Source: Gammaproteobacteria bacterium 53_120_T64
Lineage (GTDB): Bacteria > Pseudomonadota > Gammaproteobacteria > Pseudomonadales > Porticoccaceae
Reading direction: 5' to 3'
NCBI GenBank assembly: GCA_002162815.1
Contig: MAAT01000008.1
Coordinates: 85,123 to 149,122 of the forward strand
DNA length: 64,000 nucleotides
How positions within the stretch are numbered: position 1 is the stretch's first letter; each line of letters begins with the position of its first letter. The notes under the pieces were generated by a model. It ran no database searches. It was not told the DNA's origin and saw nothing but the letters and a program-made list of their open reading frames with translations. Position numbers and translations under genes: made by a program. This document shows, in pieces, positions 36,439 through 44,794 of this stretch.

Positions 36439-37236
36439 ATGCACAACACCCTCATTATTCAGTCCCAGCGCCAGCCACTGCCTGACCCTTGGTTGGCGAC
36501 CTGCATAGATTCGGTCAAGCACTGGGCGCAGGAACAAGGCTTTGACTATCAATTTATCGGCGATGCGCTTTTTGATACCTTGCCGCCCTGGGTGATGGAG
36601 AAAACCCGCGTACAAAAGGTCATCGCCACCGACCTGGCGCGCTTAAAATGCCTACAGAATTTTTTAACGGCCGGTTACCAGCGCGTGGTTTGGCTCGACG
36701 CCGACTTTCTTATTTTCGCGCCCGCTGACTTTCAATTACCCAACGTTGGCGAACTACCCGAGAGCTACGCCCTGGGTAGAGAAGTTTGGGTGCAGCCAAA
36801 AAATGCCGGGCAAGAGCCCGCCAACAATAAAACAATAAGATTTAAGGCCTATAAGAAGGTCCACAATGCGTTTTTATTATTTGACGCCCAGTTTGGGCAA
36901 CGCAATAGCTTTCTCGATTTCTACGCTAGCCATGCCGAACGCCTATTAGAACAAATCAGTGGGAGCATGCCGCCCCAGTTTATCGGCCCCAAACTCCTCA
37001 CCGCCCTGCACAATGTCGTGCAATGCCCGGTGCAGGAAAATGCCGGCATGCTCAGCCCCTGGACAATTAACGACCTACTGGCCGGCGGTGGGCCAGCCTT
37101 AACCCTGTTCCGCGCCAAATCGCCCCAACCCTTGGCCGGGGCAAATTTGTGCAGCTCGTTAGAGACCAGTGATGCGCTGCCAGACCGCGCCATGGAAAAA
37201 GTCGTTGCTCAACTGCTAGCCACGGGCAGTATTTAA
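36439..37236 (+). CDS. Unassigned protein with DxD motif, glycosyltransferase-like
   Basis: A 265-aa cytoplasmic protein I cannot place firmly. The stretch LQNFLTAGYQRVVWLDADFLIF (about residues 70-91) looks like the end of a nucleotide-sugar-binding fold with a DxD metal motif (DAD), as in GT-A glycosyltransferases that act on sugars or proteins. A later KVHNAFLLFDAQF fits the N-A-f-L segment found in glycogenin-like and capsule-related enzymes. No membrane segment or signal. ATG at 36439 has AGGA 7 nt upstream. The gene is alone between the divergent gltS and the convergent esterase gene, so context does not help. Confidence 0.6.
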   Translation: MHNTLIIQSQRQPLPDPWLATCIDSVKHWAQEQGFDYQFIGDALFDTLPPWVMEKTRVQKVIATDLARLKCLQNFLTAGYQRVVWLDADFLIFAPADFQLPNVGELPESYALGREVWVQPKNAGQEPANNKTIRFKAYKKVHNAFLLFDAQFGQRNSFLDFYASHAERLLEQISGSMPPQFIGPKLLTALHNVVQCPVQENAGMLSPWTINDLLAGGGPALTLFRAKSPQPLAGANLCSSLETSDALPDRAMEKVVAQLLATGSI

Positions 37237-37265
37237 AATCTCAGTGCCATCATTGCGCCGCTTAA

Positions 37266-38441
37266 CTACACGCATTCATACACCGCATTAATCAGCCGCA
37301 CCCCCCGAGGGTCACCAAAGATATTGGTATCCATCTGATTCATCGCATAGCCCACCCCCAGCCTTGCCTTGCTGTCGGCAAAACCAAAGGAGCCGCCCCA
37401 ACCACTGTGGCCGAAGGCATCGGGGTTAACGCCGTAGAGTTCGGCCTTATTTAAGATGAAACCACGGCTCCAGCGCATGCGTACACCAATCACTTGGTCC
37501 TTGCGAAAGCACTCCTCTTGCGTCATCGCCGCAATGCCCCGCTGGCTGATAATCGACTGCCCGCCAAACTCACCGCCATTGGCCAGTGCACCGTAGACCT
37601 TGGCGATGCCCCGTGCATTACCCTGGCCATTGGCACCCGGCACCTCGGCGGCACGCCAGGCCCTGTCGTTGGCGATGTGGGCGGTCAGCGCCGGATGGGC
37701 CATCGCCGCATACGCCGCGTCATTCATGCGCTTGCCTCCCCCCATGCCACTGCCCAACTGATCGGCACCGGCGACGGGAATCATCTGGGCCACGCGATGA
37801 TCTTCCGCCTCGGGCAGGCCGATGTAATAGTCGCTATCGGCACCAAGCGGCGCCGCGACCTTTTCGGCAAACAATTCGCCCAAACTCTTCATCTGCCCAT
37901 GCTGCATGGCATAGGCGCGGCGCGCCACCTCACCGGCAAGATGACCGAAGACAAGGGCGTGGTAACCATTCGCCGTGCCCGGCTCCCAGAAGGGCCACTG
38001 CGCCGCAAGGGTGGCACACAAGCCGTCCCAGTCGTAGAGCTCGGCCATCTCAAGACGCTCTCTGGGGCCACAGATACCCGCTTGGTGGGAGAGTAACTGC
38101 GCCACCGTGACCTGCGCCTTGCCGGCCGCCGCGAACTCCGGCCAGTAAGTGGCGACTTTCGCTTCGTAGTCAATAAGACCCTCATCCGCCAGCACCGCCA
38201 CCACCGTCGCCGCCATGCCCTTGGTGGTCGAATAGGTATTAATCAAGGTATCGGCCTGCCAGGGCCGGGTGCGAGCAGCGTCGGCAAAACCCGCCCACAA
38301 ATCGACCACTATCTCACCGGCCTGGACCAGCACAAATGAGGCGCCAACCTCCTTGTCCTCAGCGAAATTAGCCGCAAAGGCCTCGCCCACCGCTGTAAAG
38401 GCGGGGGCGCAATGACCATGAATCTCTATTTCAGTACCCAT
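37266..38441 (-). CDS. Serine hydrolase of the beta-lactamase (class C) fold, EstB-like esterase
   Basis: A 391-aa cytoplasmic esterase of the penicillin-binding-protein-like family. The nucleophile is S71 in STTKG (SxxK), the tyrosine motif is probably GYHALVFG, and the third motif HSGWGGSFGFAD replaces KTG. The N-terminus lacks a signal peptide, unlike true beta-lactamases. ATG at 38441 follows GAGAGG; the open frame runs 49 codons further but that part overlaps the divergent pentapeptide gene and has no family similarity. The family includes esterases in steroid and secondary-metabolite catabolism; the substrate is unknown. Confidence 0.87.
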   Translation of the reverse strand: MGTEIEIHGHCAPAFTAVGEAFAANFAEDKEVGASFVLVQAGEIVVDLWAGFADAARTRPWQADTLINTYSTTKGMAATVVAVLADEGLIDYEAKVATYWPEFAAAGKAQVTVAQLLSHQAGICGPRERLEMAELYDWDGLCATLAAQWPFWEPGTANGYHALVFGHLAGEVARRAYAMQHGQMKSLGELFAEKVAAPLGADSDYYIGLPEAEDHRVAQMIPVAGADQLGSGMGGGKRMNDAAYAAMAHPALTAHIANDRAWRAAEVPGANGQGNARGIAKVYGALANGGEFGGQSIISQRGIAAMTQEECFRKDQVIGVRMRWSRGFILNKAELYGVNPDAFGHSGWGGSFGFADSKARLGVGYAMNQMDTNIFGDPRGVRLINAVYECV

Positions 38442-38543
38442 AACATCCTCTCTGTTTATTTTTATAGTAGGTCTCATTATCTGATTTGAAACAGCATGCC
38501 ATACTCCGTACAGTTCAACAGACAATAATGACAACATGGAATC

Positions 38544-38897
38544 ATGATCATGAGCCAACCCAATATCAGCCAAGACCCTGCCTATCAACTCCTACTCAGT
38601 GAACGGATTGATGGCTTTAATCTGAAAAAGAAAGATCTCGATTTAAGTAAACTGACCAGCATGCGCTACCAGGGCCTCGACCTGAGAAACCTCAACGCCG
38701 CCGATCTGGACTTTAGCGACAGCCATTTTCGCAATACCGACCTGCGCGGTATAGACTTCCGGCACACCAACCTTGAGGGCTGTAGCTTCTCGGGCGCCAA
38801 GATTTCCGGCTGTTATTTCCCGAAAAGCCTCTCCCCCGCTGAAATCATGATGAGTAACGAAAAAGGTACCAGGGTGCGCTATAACACCGCCAATTAA
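38544..38897 (+). CDS. Small pentapeptide-repeat protein
   Basis: A 117-aa protein with about ten tandem pentapeptides of the A(D/N)LXX type from about residue 30 to 92, such as LDLRN, LNAAD, LDFSD, TDLRG, IDFRH, TNLEG, CSFSG. These fold as a right-handed quadrilateral beta-helix. There is no signal peptide. Some family members mimic DNA and guard gyrase, but most have no known role and this one is short. Two ATGs (38544 and two codons on) are possible. It is divergent from the esterase gene, with 102 bp between the starts. Confidence 0.8.
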   Translation: MIMSQPNISQDPAYQLLLSERIDGFNLKKKDLDLSKLTSMRYQGLDLRNLNAADLDFSDSHFRNTDLRGIDFRHTNLEGCSFSGAKISGCYFPKSLSPAEIMMSNEKGTRVRYNTAN

Positions 38898-38974
38898 ATA
38901 CGCCAGCCAATACCGGCCAGCTCTCGTTGGCCACAACAAAACGCGCAATACGTTTAAACGGGAGACGTACGACA

Positions 38975-39514
38975 GTGCTTCAGCAAGTTAAAGGGTTTTG
39001 GACATCACTACCGGGAGTATTAACGGGAATTGCCGCCGTCATTACGGCAGCGACCGGGCTTTATATCGCCATCAATAGCAACGCTGTTGCCACTGAAAAA
39101 GCACTAACGCCAGTGCCGCTCACCGACCATCGCCAAGCCTCTGCGCCCATAAACATACGTACAGACACCGTCACACCCCTTGGCCCCGAAGGCATCGCCA
39201 AGCTAGAAGCACTCGCACAACATGCCTACGAACAACTGCCCCAGACACGCTTAAAGCCCTTGGTCGACTGTCAGCACTTCCCAACAGTGAATAGCACCGC
39301 CAGTCTGATGAGCTGGTCGAATCACTACCACGAGCGAATCATCACCAAGCAGGGCGAGCAATCTCACGCTTGCAATAAAACCATCGACTACCGTGGTATG
39401 GCCCACTGTAAAGAGCCCAACAGTCTCGAAATTCGCCAGGCCTTGTACGAAACCCTAAGCCTGTGCCGCGCCGCGGGTATTGAATGGTCAGATATTAAGC
39501 ATTCAGCGCTATAA
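38975..39514 (+). CDS. Unknown protein with one N-terminal membrane helix
   Basis: A 179-aa protein not recognised. The start is GTG at 38975, with GGGAGA about 9 nt upstream; a TTG 16 codons earlier has no such site. A hydrophobic helix (residues about 12-33, GVLTGIAAVITAATGLYIAI) is followed by a hydrophilic domain that should lie in the periplasm, containing four cysteines (in LVDCQHF, SHACNKT, MAHCKE and LSLCRAAG), which could pair as disulfides. It follows the pentapeptide gene by 77 bp on the same strand. Confidence 0.65.
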   Translation: MLQQVKGFWTSLPGVLTGIAAVITAATGLYIAINSNAVATEKALTPVPLTDHRQASAPINIRTDTVTPLGPEGIAKLEALAQHAYEQLPQTRLKPLVDCQHFPTVNSTASLMSWSNHYHERIITKQGEQSHACNKTIDYRGMAHCKEPNSLEIRQALYETLSLCRAAGIEWSDIKHSAL

Positions 39515-39741
39515 AAGCAGAGTGCAGCGTTTTTATAGTGTCCCCATCACTTGCCACGAACCCAGCACATTGCTAACTAGGCAAACCCTGCGCTGCGCCG
39601 CGCTGCATGAAAAACCTTGTTGGTTGATGGTAGACGAAGGCAGCAACCACCACGGCACTACACTCAATATTTCCAGCTGAGACTCACTTCATTCAACGGG
39701 TCCCAGGCAGTAATGGTTGGCATAATATTGTGAGGTGGGAG
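39515..39741. other. Non-coding stretch after the membrane protein gene
   Basis: About 230 bp with no convincing gene, terminator or repeat. Together with the remnant that follows (39742-39949) it forms a 435-bp gap before the GST gene. Confidence 0.5.
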
Positions 39742-39949
39742 CTAAGCCTTATCACTTAAGCAGCGCTTGGCGTTGGTAACATCGGCGATGAACTCACTTT
39801 TGCCTACTAAGCGACCCCTGCTGCCAATCGTCTCGCCGCCCGCTAGATAGCGTGGTTTGATCGACCTTGTGACCTAGGGCGGTCAAGCGCTGATCAAGGG
39901 CTTGAGCCGAATAGCACAGCCTATTCGGCTCAAAGGCCATCGACGCCCG
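39742..39949 (-). pseudogene. Possible remnant of a gamma-glutamyltransferase-like gene end
   Basis: Directly behind the GST stop codon, in the same minus-strand frame, is FEPNRLCYSAQAL, then LTALGHKVDQTT. This resembles the FEP..LS.D....L...GH.V pattern near the C-terminus of gamma-glutamyltransferases. A shift of one base then opens a frame reading GGETIGSRGRLVGKSEFIAD and ending at a TAG at 39742, where such enzymes often have GRL-GASD. The match is by eye and could be chance. There is no start codon region or catalytic part, so if real it is a fragment. Confidence 0.3.
39902..39933. repeat. Perfect 13-bp inverted repeat downstream of the GST gene
   Basis: The arms TTGAGCCGAATAG (39902-39914) and CTATTCGGCTCAA (39921-39933) flank a 6-nt loop. 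It begins 17 nt beyond the GST stop on the minus strand and may act as its 3' hairpin. Neither side has a T-run. Confidence 0.75.
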
Positions 39950-40717
39950 CTACATCTCCATCGGCAGCGTAAAGTGGCTGGCCATAATGCGGTCACGGTG
40001 GGCGAGCAAGACCGGGTCAACAGCGCTGCGCACGGTCTCGGCCATGCCGCTAAACATCGGGCGAGCCTGTTCGGGCATCGGGCATTTATCCGGCGGCAGT
40101 AAGTCGAAGAGGTTGGAAAAGGCGGCCCAGTAAAAGTCGACGGCACTAAGGCTATTGCCGACGAAGAATTCACTGCCCGCTGCTTGCTGGGCTTTAAGCC
40201 GTGCCGCTAGGGCTTGAAGGGTGGCGATTTGCCGGGCGTCGGCATTGGCTAGGTCGACCTCTGTTGAGCCGTAGCGTTGGGCCATTAGCACAAAGCCTTC
40301 GGGGGCTTGGCCGGAGGCGACCATGGGCGCGAACATACTCAGGCGGCGGTTCCAGGCGAGGCCCAGTTGGCCACAAATCTCATGACTGAGGCCCAGCACC
40401 AGGGCGCGCTCGTCTCTGTCTTCGGGCAGCAGGCTGGCTTGGGGGGCGAGGCGTTCGAGCAGGAAGAGAATATCGTCCCAGCGGTGGATGGGGGTTTCGT
40501 CGTTCCAGGCGACGATGGGCGCGCCGTGGTTACCCGCCCAGGCGATGAGTTCGGGGTTGTCACCACCGCCCTCCCAGGGTGCGGCGGTAAAGCTCAGGCC
40601 TTTGTACTCCATCATCGCCTTGGTGGCCTGCCCCCAGGGGCTGGGCATGTGGTGGACGAGAACCAGGCGTAAACCCTGGCCATTAATCACTGCATTGGGG
40701 CTGACATATTCCATCAT
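39950..40717 (-). CDS. Glutathione S-transferase family protein
   Basis: A 255-aa two-domain GST-like protein. The N-terminal half is thioredoxin-like (RLVLVHHMPSPWGQATKAMM as the first strand and helix, PIVAWNDETPIHRWDDILFL with the cis-proline), and the C-terminal half is helical with FFVGNSLSAVDFYWAAFSNL, the usual N-capping region. The catalytic residue is uncertain. Two adjacent ATGs (40717 and 40714). It is followed downstream by a hairpin and preceded, 238 bp away, by S-formylglutathione hydrolase, which also handles glutathione conjugates. Confidence 0.82.
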   Translation of the reverse strand: MMEYVSPNAVINGQGLRLVLVHHMPSPWGQATKAMMEYKGLSFTAAPWEGGGDNPELIAWAGNHGAPIVAWNDETPIHRWDDILFLLERLAPQASLLPEDRDERALVLGLSHEICGQLGLAWNRRLSMFAPMVASGQAPEGFVLMAQRYGSTEVDLANADARQIATLQALAARLKAQQAAGSEFFVGNSLSAVDFYWAAFSNLFDLLPPDKCPMPEQARPMFSGMAETVRSAVDPVLLAHRDRIMASHFTLPMEM

Positions 40718-40955
40718 TCACTTCCTGTCTTTTTAGGGCTTGTTTTACTTATTCTACGCTGCCTGCTTGCGTGACAGCGGGCCAACCATCTTACGTAAAG
40801 AGAGGAGCGGGTTAAACCTAGCCACTGCGCTGGGGCGAGGTGACGGTGCAGCATGAGCACGCCGACCAATGCCGATATCGTCATGCATGTCGCGACGCTG
40901 GCCCACTCAATGGGGCGAGAGGTGGCCAGCTTACTCGGGCTCGATAGCCACTAAT

Positions 40956-41810
40956 TCACCGCAATAAATGACGGGCGTGAAAGGCGATGTGCTCACCAAT
41001 AAAGGAGGCGATGAAAAAGTAACTGTGGTCATAGCCCGGTTGGCGGCGCAGGGTGATGGGATAGGCTTCGCCCGCGCGTGATTTTTTCTCACAGGCTTGC
41101 TCCAACAATTCCGGGTGTAATTGCCCGGCAAGAAAATCATCGGCCTCGCCCTGGTCGATCAGTATTGGCGGGCAGTGCTGGCTGCTTTCGAGTAGCGACA
41201 GTGCGTCATATTGCCGCCATTCATCTTTGTTTTCACCCAGGTAATTGCCCAGTGCCTTTTGCCCCCAAGGCGAGTTGAGCGCCGAACAAATCGGTGAAAA
41301 AGCCGACACCGAACAATATTGTTGCGGATTGCGCAGCCCCAGCGTCAGCGCGCCGTGGCCGCCCATCGAGTGACCGGCAATACTGGCGCGAGCCGGGTCG
41401 ATGGGCAGCTTGGCCGCCAACAGCGCCGGCAGCTCGTCGACAATGTAGTCGTACATGCGGTAGTGCTCGGCCCAGGGTTGTTGAGTGGCATTGAGGTAAA
41501 AGCCAGCACCGAGGCCAAAATCGTAGACGCCGTCTGCATCGTCCGGCACCCCTTCGCCCCGCGGGCTGGTATCAGGCATCACCAGAATAATGCCCTGCTC
41601 ACTGGCGTAGCGCTGGGCGCCGGCTTTCAGCACAAAGTTTTCATCATTGCAGGTCAAGCCAGACAACCAGTACAGCACGGGTAGCTTCTTCTGTTCAGCT
41701 TGGGGCGGCAGGTAAACTGAAAAAGTCATCGCGCAATTCAGACTCGACGAGCTGTGGCTAAAGCGTAACTGTTGCCCGCCAAAGCAATGATAGGCACTGA
41801 GCTGTTCCAT
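40956..41810 (-). CDS. fghA: S-formylglutathione hydrolase
   Basis: Releases formate and glutathione from S-formylglutathione in formaldehyde detoxification. The 284-aa esterase-D family protein has [14 protein letters not shown] near residues 47-60, the nucleophile S148 in [11 protein letters not shown], and the catalytic histidine in [12 protein letters not shown]; the aspartate is likely in [10 protein letters not shown] at 41810 has GGAAAG upstream. The glutathione-dependent formaldehyde dehydrogenase gene that often accompanies it is not in the window. Confidence 0.93.
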   Translation of the reverse strand: MEQLSAYHCFGGQQLRFSHSSSSLNCAMTFSVYLPPQAEQKKLPVLYWLSGLTCNDENFVLKAGAQRYASEQGIILVMPDTSPRGEGVPDDADGVYDFGLGAGFYLNATQQPWAEHYRMYDYIVDELPALLAAKLPIDPARASIAGHSMGGHGALTLGLRNPQQYCSVSAFSPICSALNSPWGQKALGNYLGENKDEWRQYDALSLLESSQHCPPILIDQGEADDFLAGQLHPELLEQACEKKSRAGEAYPITLRRQPGYDHSYFFIASFIGEHIAFHARHLLR

Positions 41811-41853
41811 GTTCACTTTCCATTAATTTTAAAATTATTTGAAATCGACTAAC

Positions 41854-43173
41854 TCACTGAGCAAGATAGCTAGAAAATGTCGCTTTAATAAGCCCCCCTT
41901 GCGTCACCTCTCGCAACCAGGCATTCACATACTCTTTAAGCGCAATATCCTGAGCCATTAAATAGCCTTTCTCCGAGTGAGTGAAAAGCTCACCGGGCAT
42001 AGCCGCACACAATTCGGGGTGGAGGCGCTGCTGTAGCTTTACCTCAATAGCATCGGTAATCATGACATCGGCATGCTTATCGACAATCTGTTGAAAGATG
42101 CGGGTGTTGTCAGGGTAGACAATTATATCGGCCTTTTTAATATGCTGGCGTACAAACTTTTCGTTGGTGCCGCCGGGGTTAACAACCACTCGCACCGAGC
42201 CTTGATCAATTTTATTTAAACTGTTGAATTGAGCGCTCGCATCACAACGCGCGATGGGGGTTTTGCCACCGCTCGAGTAAGCATCCGAGAAAAAAGCTGT
42301 GCGCTGACGCAATAATGTTCGGCTAATGCCACTCATACCCACGTCATATTTATTCACAGCAAGATCAGCCATTAGGTGGGGCCACGATGTACTAATCAAT
42401 TGCAGCTCTACCCCCAGACTACCCGCAAGGTTGTGCGCCAAATCAATGTCGATACCTGATAACTTTCCGCTAGTATTATCAATAAAACTAAAGGGCGGGT
42501 AATCACCCGTAGTGCCCACCCGTAGTACGCCACTGCGTAGAATAGCTGCCAAACCAGCACTTTCACCGGGCGCAAACTGGCGAACCTGTAGCAGTGATTG
42601 CAAAAGTTCTCGTTTCATTTCAGATGTAACAAAGCGCGTAGTTATCGTTACATTGACGGCATCTAAATATTTATCGAAACTCGCTGCATTCTTTAGTTCG
42701 GGCAGCGCAAGGGGAAGCTGCTCGACCAGCCGCACTCCAAGCGCAATTAACTGGGGACGAATTTCAGCCTTAAGATCAGCAGCCACCTCATACTTATCAG
42801 ACTCGCGACCTGCCGCCTTCCAGCTTTCTATCCAGTCTTTTTGTATTATTTTTGCCCATTTAATTTGCAGGTGAAAGAAGGGCTCGAGGGTTGTTGGGTC
42901 GAGCCTCTGCTGCCGTGCACTGGCCACAGCACTGGCTAGCACGGTTTTCTCGCGCTGTTTGTTTTCGATGGCAATGTCATTGGCGTATTTATAAGCAGCC
43001 ACATCTTTCATTAACTGCAGACGCTGATCGACCAAAGTTAATAGCCGTTGCAGCTGCGGCGTATTGCTTTGCGAATCACCGGCTTGTAGGGTTGGCGTAG
43101 AAAAACAAAGCGCAAGCAGTAGATAAACACCCTTCACTCGCAGTACATTTCTCACTCGCTTTAGCGCCAACAA
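41854..43173 (-). CDS. Exported chorismate mutase / cyclohexadienyl dehydratase fusion (AroQ-PheC)
   Basis: A 439-aa protein with two domains. After a signal peptide (hydrophobic VYLLLALCFSTPTLQA, residues 16-31) comes an AroQ-gamma-like chorismate mutase (about 38-205): R51 in VDQRL, K62 in AAYK, R74-E75 in NKQREKTVL and FFHLQIKWAKIIQ supply the usual active-site residues. From about residue 213 is a solute-binding-protein fold of the PheC type: RVGTTGDYPPFSF, MSGISRTLLRQR, VNPGGTNEKFV and ITDAIE. Together they would turn chorismate into prephenate and then phenylpyruvate (or arogenate to phenylalanine) in the periplasm. The start is unclear: TTG at 43173, or in-frame GTGs at codons 7 and 13. 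It begins one base after the HDOD gene. Confidence 0.85.
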   Translation of the reverse strand: MLALKRVRNVLRVKGVYLLLALCFSTPTLQAGDSQSNTPQLQRLLTLVDQRLQLMKDVAAYKYANDIAIENKQREKTVLASAVASARQQRLDPTTLEPFFHLQIKWAKIIQKDWIESWKAAGRESDKYEVAADLKAEIRPQLIALGVRLVEQLPLALPELKNAASFDKYLDAVNVTITTRFVTSEMKRELLQSLLQVRQFAPGESAGLAAILRSGVLRVGTTGDYPPFSFIDNTSGKLSGIDIDLAHNLAGSLGVELQLISTSWPHLMADLAVNKYDVGMSGISRTLLRQRTAFFSDAYSSGGKTPIARCDASAQFNSLNKIDQGSVRVVVNPGGTNEKFVRQHIKKADIIVYPDNTRIFQQIVDKHADVMITDAIEVKLQQRLHPELCAAMPGELFTHSEKGYLMAQDIALKEYVNAWLREVTQGGLIKATFSSYLAQ

Positions 43174-43174
43174 A

Positions 43175-44608
43175 TTAGCGCGCCCCGCTAATATGTGTAA
43201 TTGCCATGCAGGCCTGGGTGACGAAGTGTTTAAAACTTTGGTAACTGGCGCCGTCTAGCGCTCGGCCGCTGGCTTTTCGGTCGGCATAAAACAGGCCAAT
43301 ACTTTTCTGATTAATATGCACGGGACTGATAAAAAAATCATCGCAGGCCAACACACTCATTACTTTTCCTGGCAGCGCTTTTGCGTAATTGCTATTGGGG
43401 GCATCTTTCACCCACAGAGCCATATTCTTTTGCAGCACAATATTAAACAAGGTGCGCTGGGCCTTCATATCAAAGGCAAAGGCCTTTAAAAAAGTATCGG
43501 CACCGTCGCCCAGGGCATGCTTGCCCCGCAGTATTTTTCTATCGGGGGTAAGCATGGCAAACAGGCATCTATCCATGCCAATACCGCGATAAATACCCTC
43601 TGAAACAATTTCGAGAATGACACTGAGGCTGGGCTTTTCATCGAGTATGCCCGATAAATCCCGCAATATATTGAGCTGTAACATCGGGTCTGGCTCAAGA
43701 TAATCGGCGTCACCGGTGGCCTCTAAACCGCCCTCTTCCTCCTCACCCGCCGGCATCGGAATATAGCTAATGGTGTTATTGGCGCCAAAGCTGCGCGCCG
43801 TGTCGATGGCTTTATGGGCATTTTCGTAGCTGATTTTTTCGACATCCTCCAGCTCAATATCCAGATGTTTCGCCACTTTCTTCAGGGTCGAGGTGGTGTG
43901 GTAGTGGTCCCAGCCCTGGGTGGCATTTTTAGCCAACTCCTGACCGAGGACGATATTTTGGATACGCGGGTTTTTTAAGCCCGGCTTATTGAGGGCACTG
44001 TGCAGCAGGTCGCCCAAATGCCAATCTTGCGTTAAGCCCACCGTCAATTCCTTGAAGGTAAAGCCCAGCACTTCTTGCTGCGCCTCTTCGGCGTTAACGT
44101 TTTTCTCCTCCATCAGGGCAATAATTTGCTCGCCCTCTTTACCCGCAACACACCAGAAAGCCATTTCACCCAGGTTGTATAACAGCGTGGCGATAAACAC
44201 TTCTTCCGGGGAGTCGTCGCCATTTTGTTCGGCAAACGACTGCGCCTGAACCGCGCCGTGAAGGGACTGGGCCATGACTTCTAAGACGTATTTTTGGGCA
44301 TTCGATTTTAACAGGGCATCGATGACTGCCAGTGACAAGCTGAGTGTGCGCACCGTGCTAAAGCCGAGAAAAAACACTGCGCGGCTAATGGTATTCACCG
44401 GCTGACCACCGGGGTTATAAACCGCACTATTGGCCAACTTAAGAATACGCGCCGTCAGCCCGGCATCTTGCAACACCACCTGTGCCAGCTCAGAGCCCGA
44501 GCTTTCATCACTTTGAGTGACGTGGCCAATGGCGGTGACGGAGTGTTTAAAAACGGGCATTTCTTGCTCGCTGAGGCGGCGCACCCATTTTTCTAAGTTA
44601 TCGGACAT
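43175..44608 (-). CDS. HDOD domain protein with C-terminal GAF-like domain
   Basis: A 477-aa cytoplasmic signalling protein. The N-terminal HDOD domain (about residues 10-210; VLQDAGLTARILKLANSAVY and ISRAVFFLGFSTVRTLSLSL are typical) is a degenerate HD fold without phosphohydrolase residues. The C-terminal part (about 310-470) resembles GAF: a long helix, LEIVSEGIYRGIGMDRCLFAML, and a final ISPVHINQKSIGLFYADRKAS. A glutamate-rich linker joins them. HDOD-GAF proteins act in signalling and cell-cycle control but no ligand is known here. It is directly followed by the AroQ-PheC gene. Confidence 0.85.
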   Translation of the reverse strand: MSDNLEKWVRRLSEQEMPVFKHSVTAIGHVTQSDESSGSELAQVVLQDAGLTARILKLANSAVYNPGGQPVNTISRAVFFLGFSTVRTLSLSLAVIDALLKSNAQKYVLEVMAQSLHGAVQAQSFAEQNGDDSPEEVFIATLLYNLGEMAFWCVAGKEGEQIIALMEEKNVNAEEAQQEVLGFTFKELTVGLTQDWHLGDLLHSALNKPGLKNPRIQNIVLGQELAKNATQGWDHYHTTSTLKKVAKHLDIELEDVEKISYENAHKAIDTARSFGANNTISYIPMPAGEEEEGGLEATGDADYLEPDPMLQLNILRDLSGILDEKPSLSVILEIVSEGIYRGIGMDRCLFAMLTPDRKILRGKHALGDGADTFLKAFAFDMKAQRTLFNIVLQKNMALWVKDAPNSNYAKALPGKVMSVLACDDFFISPVHINQKSIGLFYADRKASGRALDGASYQSFKHFVTQACMAITHISGAR

Positions 44609-44794
44609 ACCCTTCCTTATCGTTAACTGCGTGATATCGGCTCAATGACACCGTGCCCCAGCATACGTGAACACGCACTTAGTATAGAGGAAGCGTTTGG
44701 CAGTACGCAGAGAAAGCGATAAGCTATCTCGCGCGGCAACACCCGCCACAATAGCCCTCCTGTAAAGCCCTTAGACTGTATAGCGACGACCCCC

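Noticed and set aside
38444..38588. 49-codon N-terminal extension of the esterase
   Set aside because: No family similarity and overlap with the divergent gene; a good ribosome site precedes the internal ATG.
39480..39680. 66-codon plus-strand frame overlapping the end of the membrane protein gene
   Set aside because: Composition is not protein-like and there is no start signal.
40853..40954. 33-codon plus-strand frame beginning MSTPTNADIVMHV between GST and S-formylglutathione hydrolase genes
   Set aside because: Short, with a GAGGTG-like site too far upstream and no recognisable family; on balance chance.
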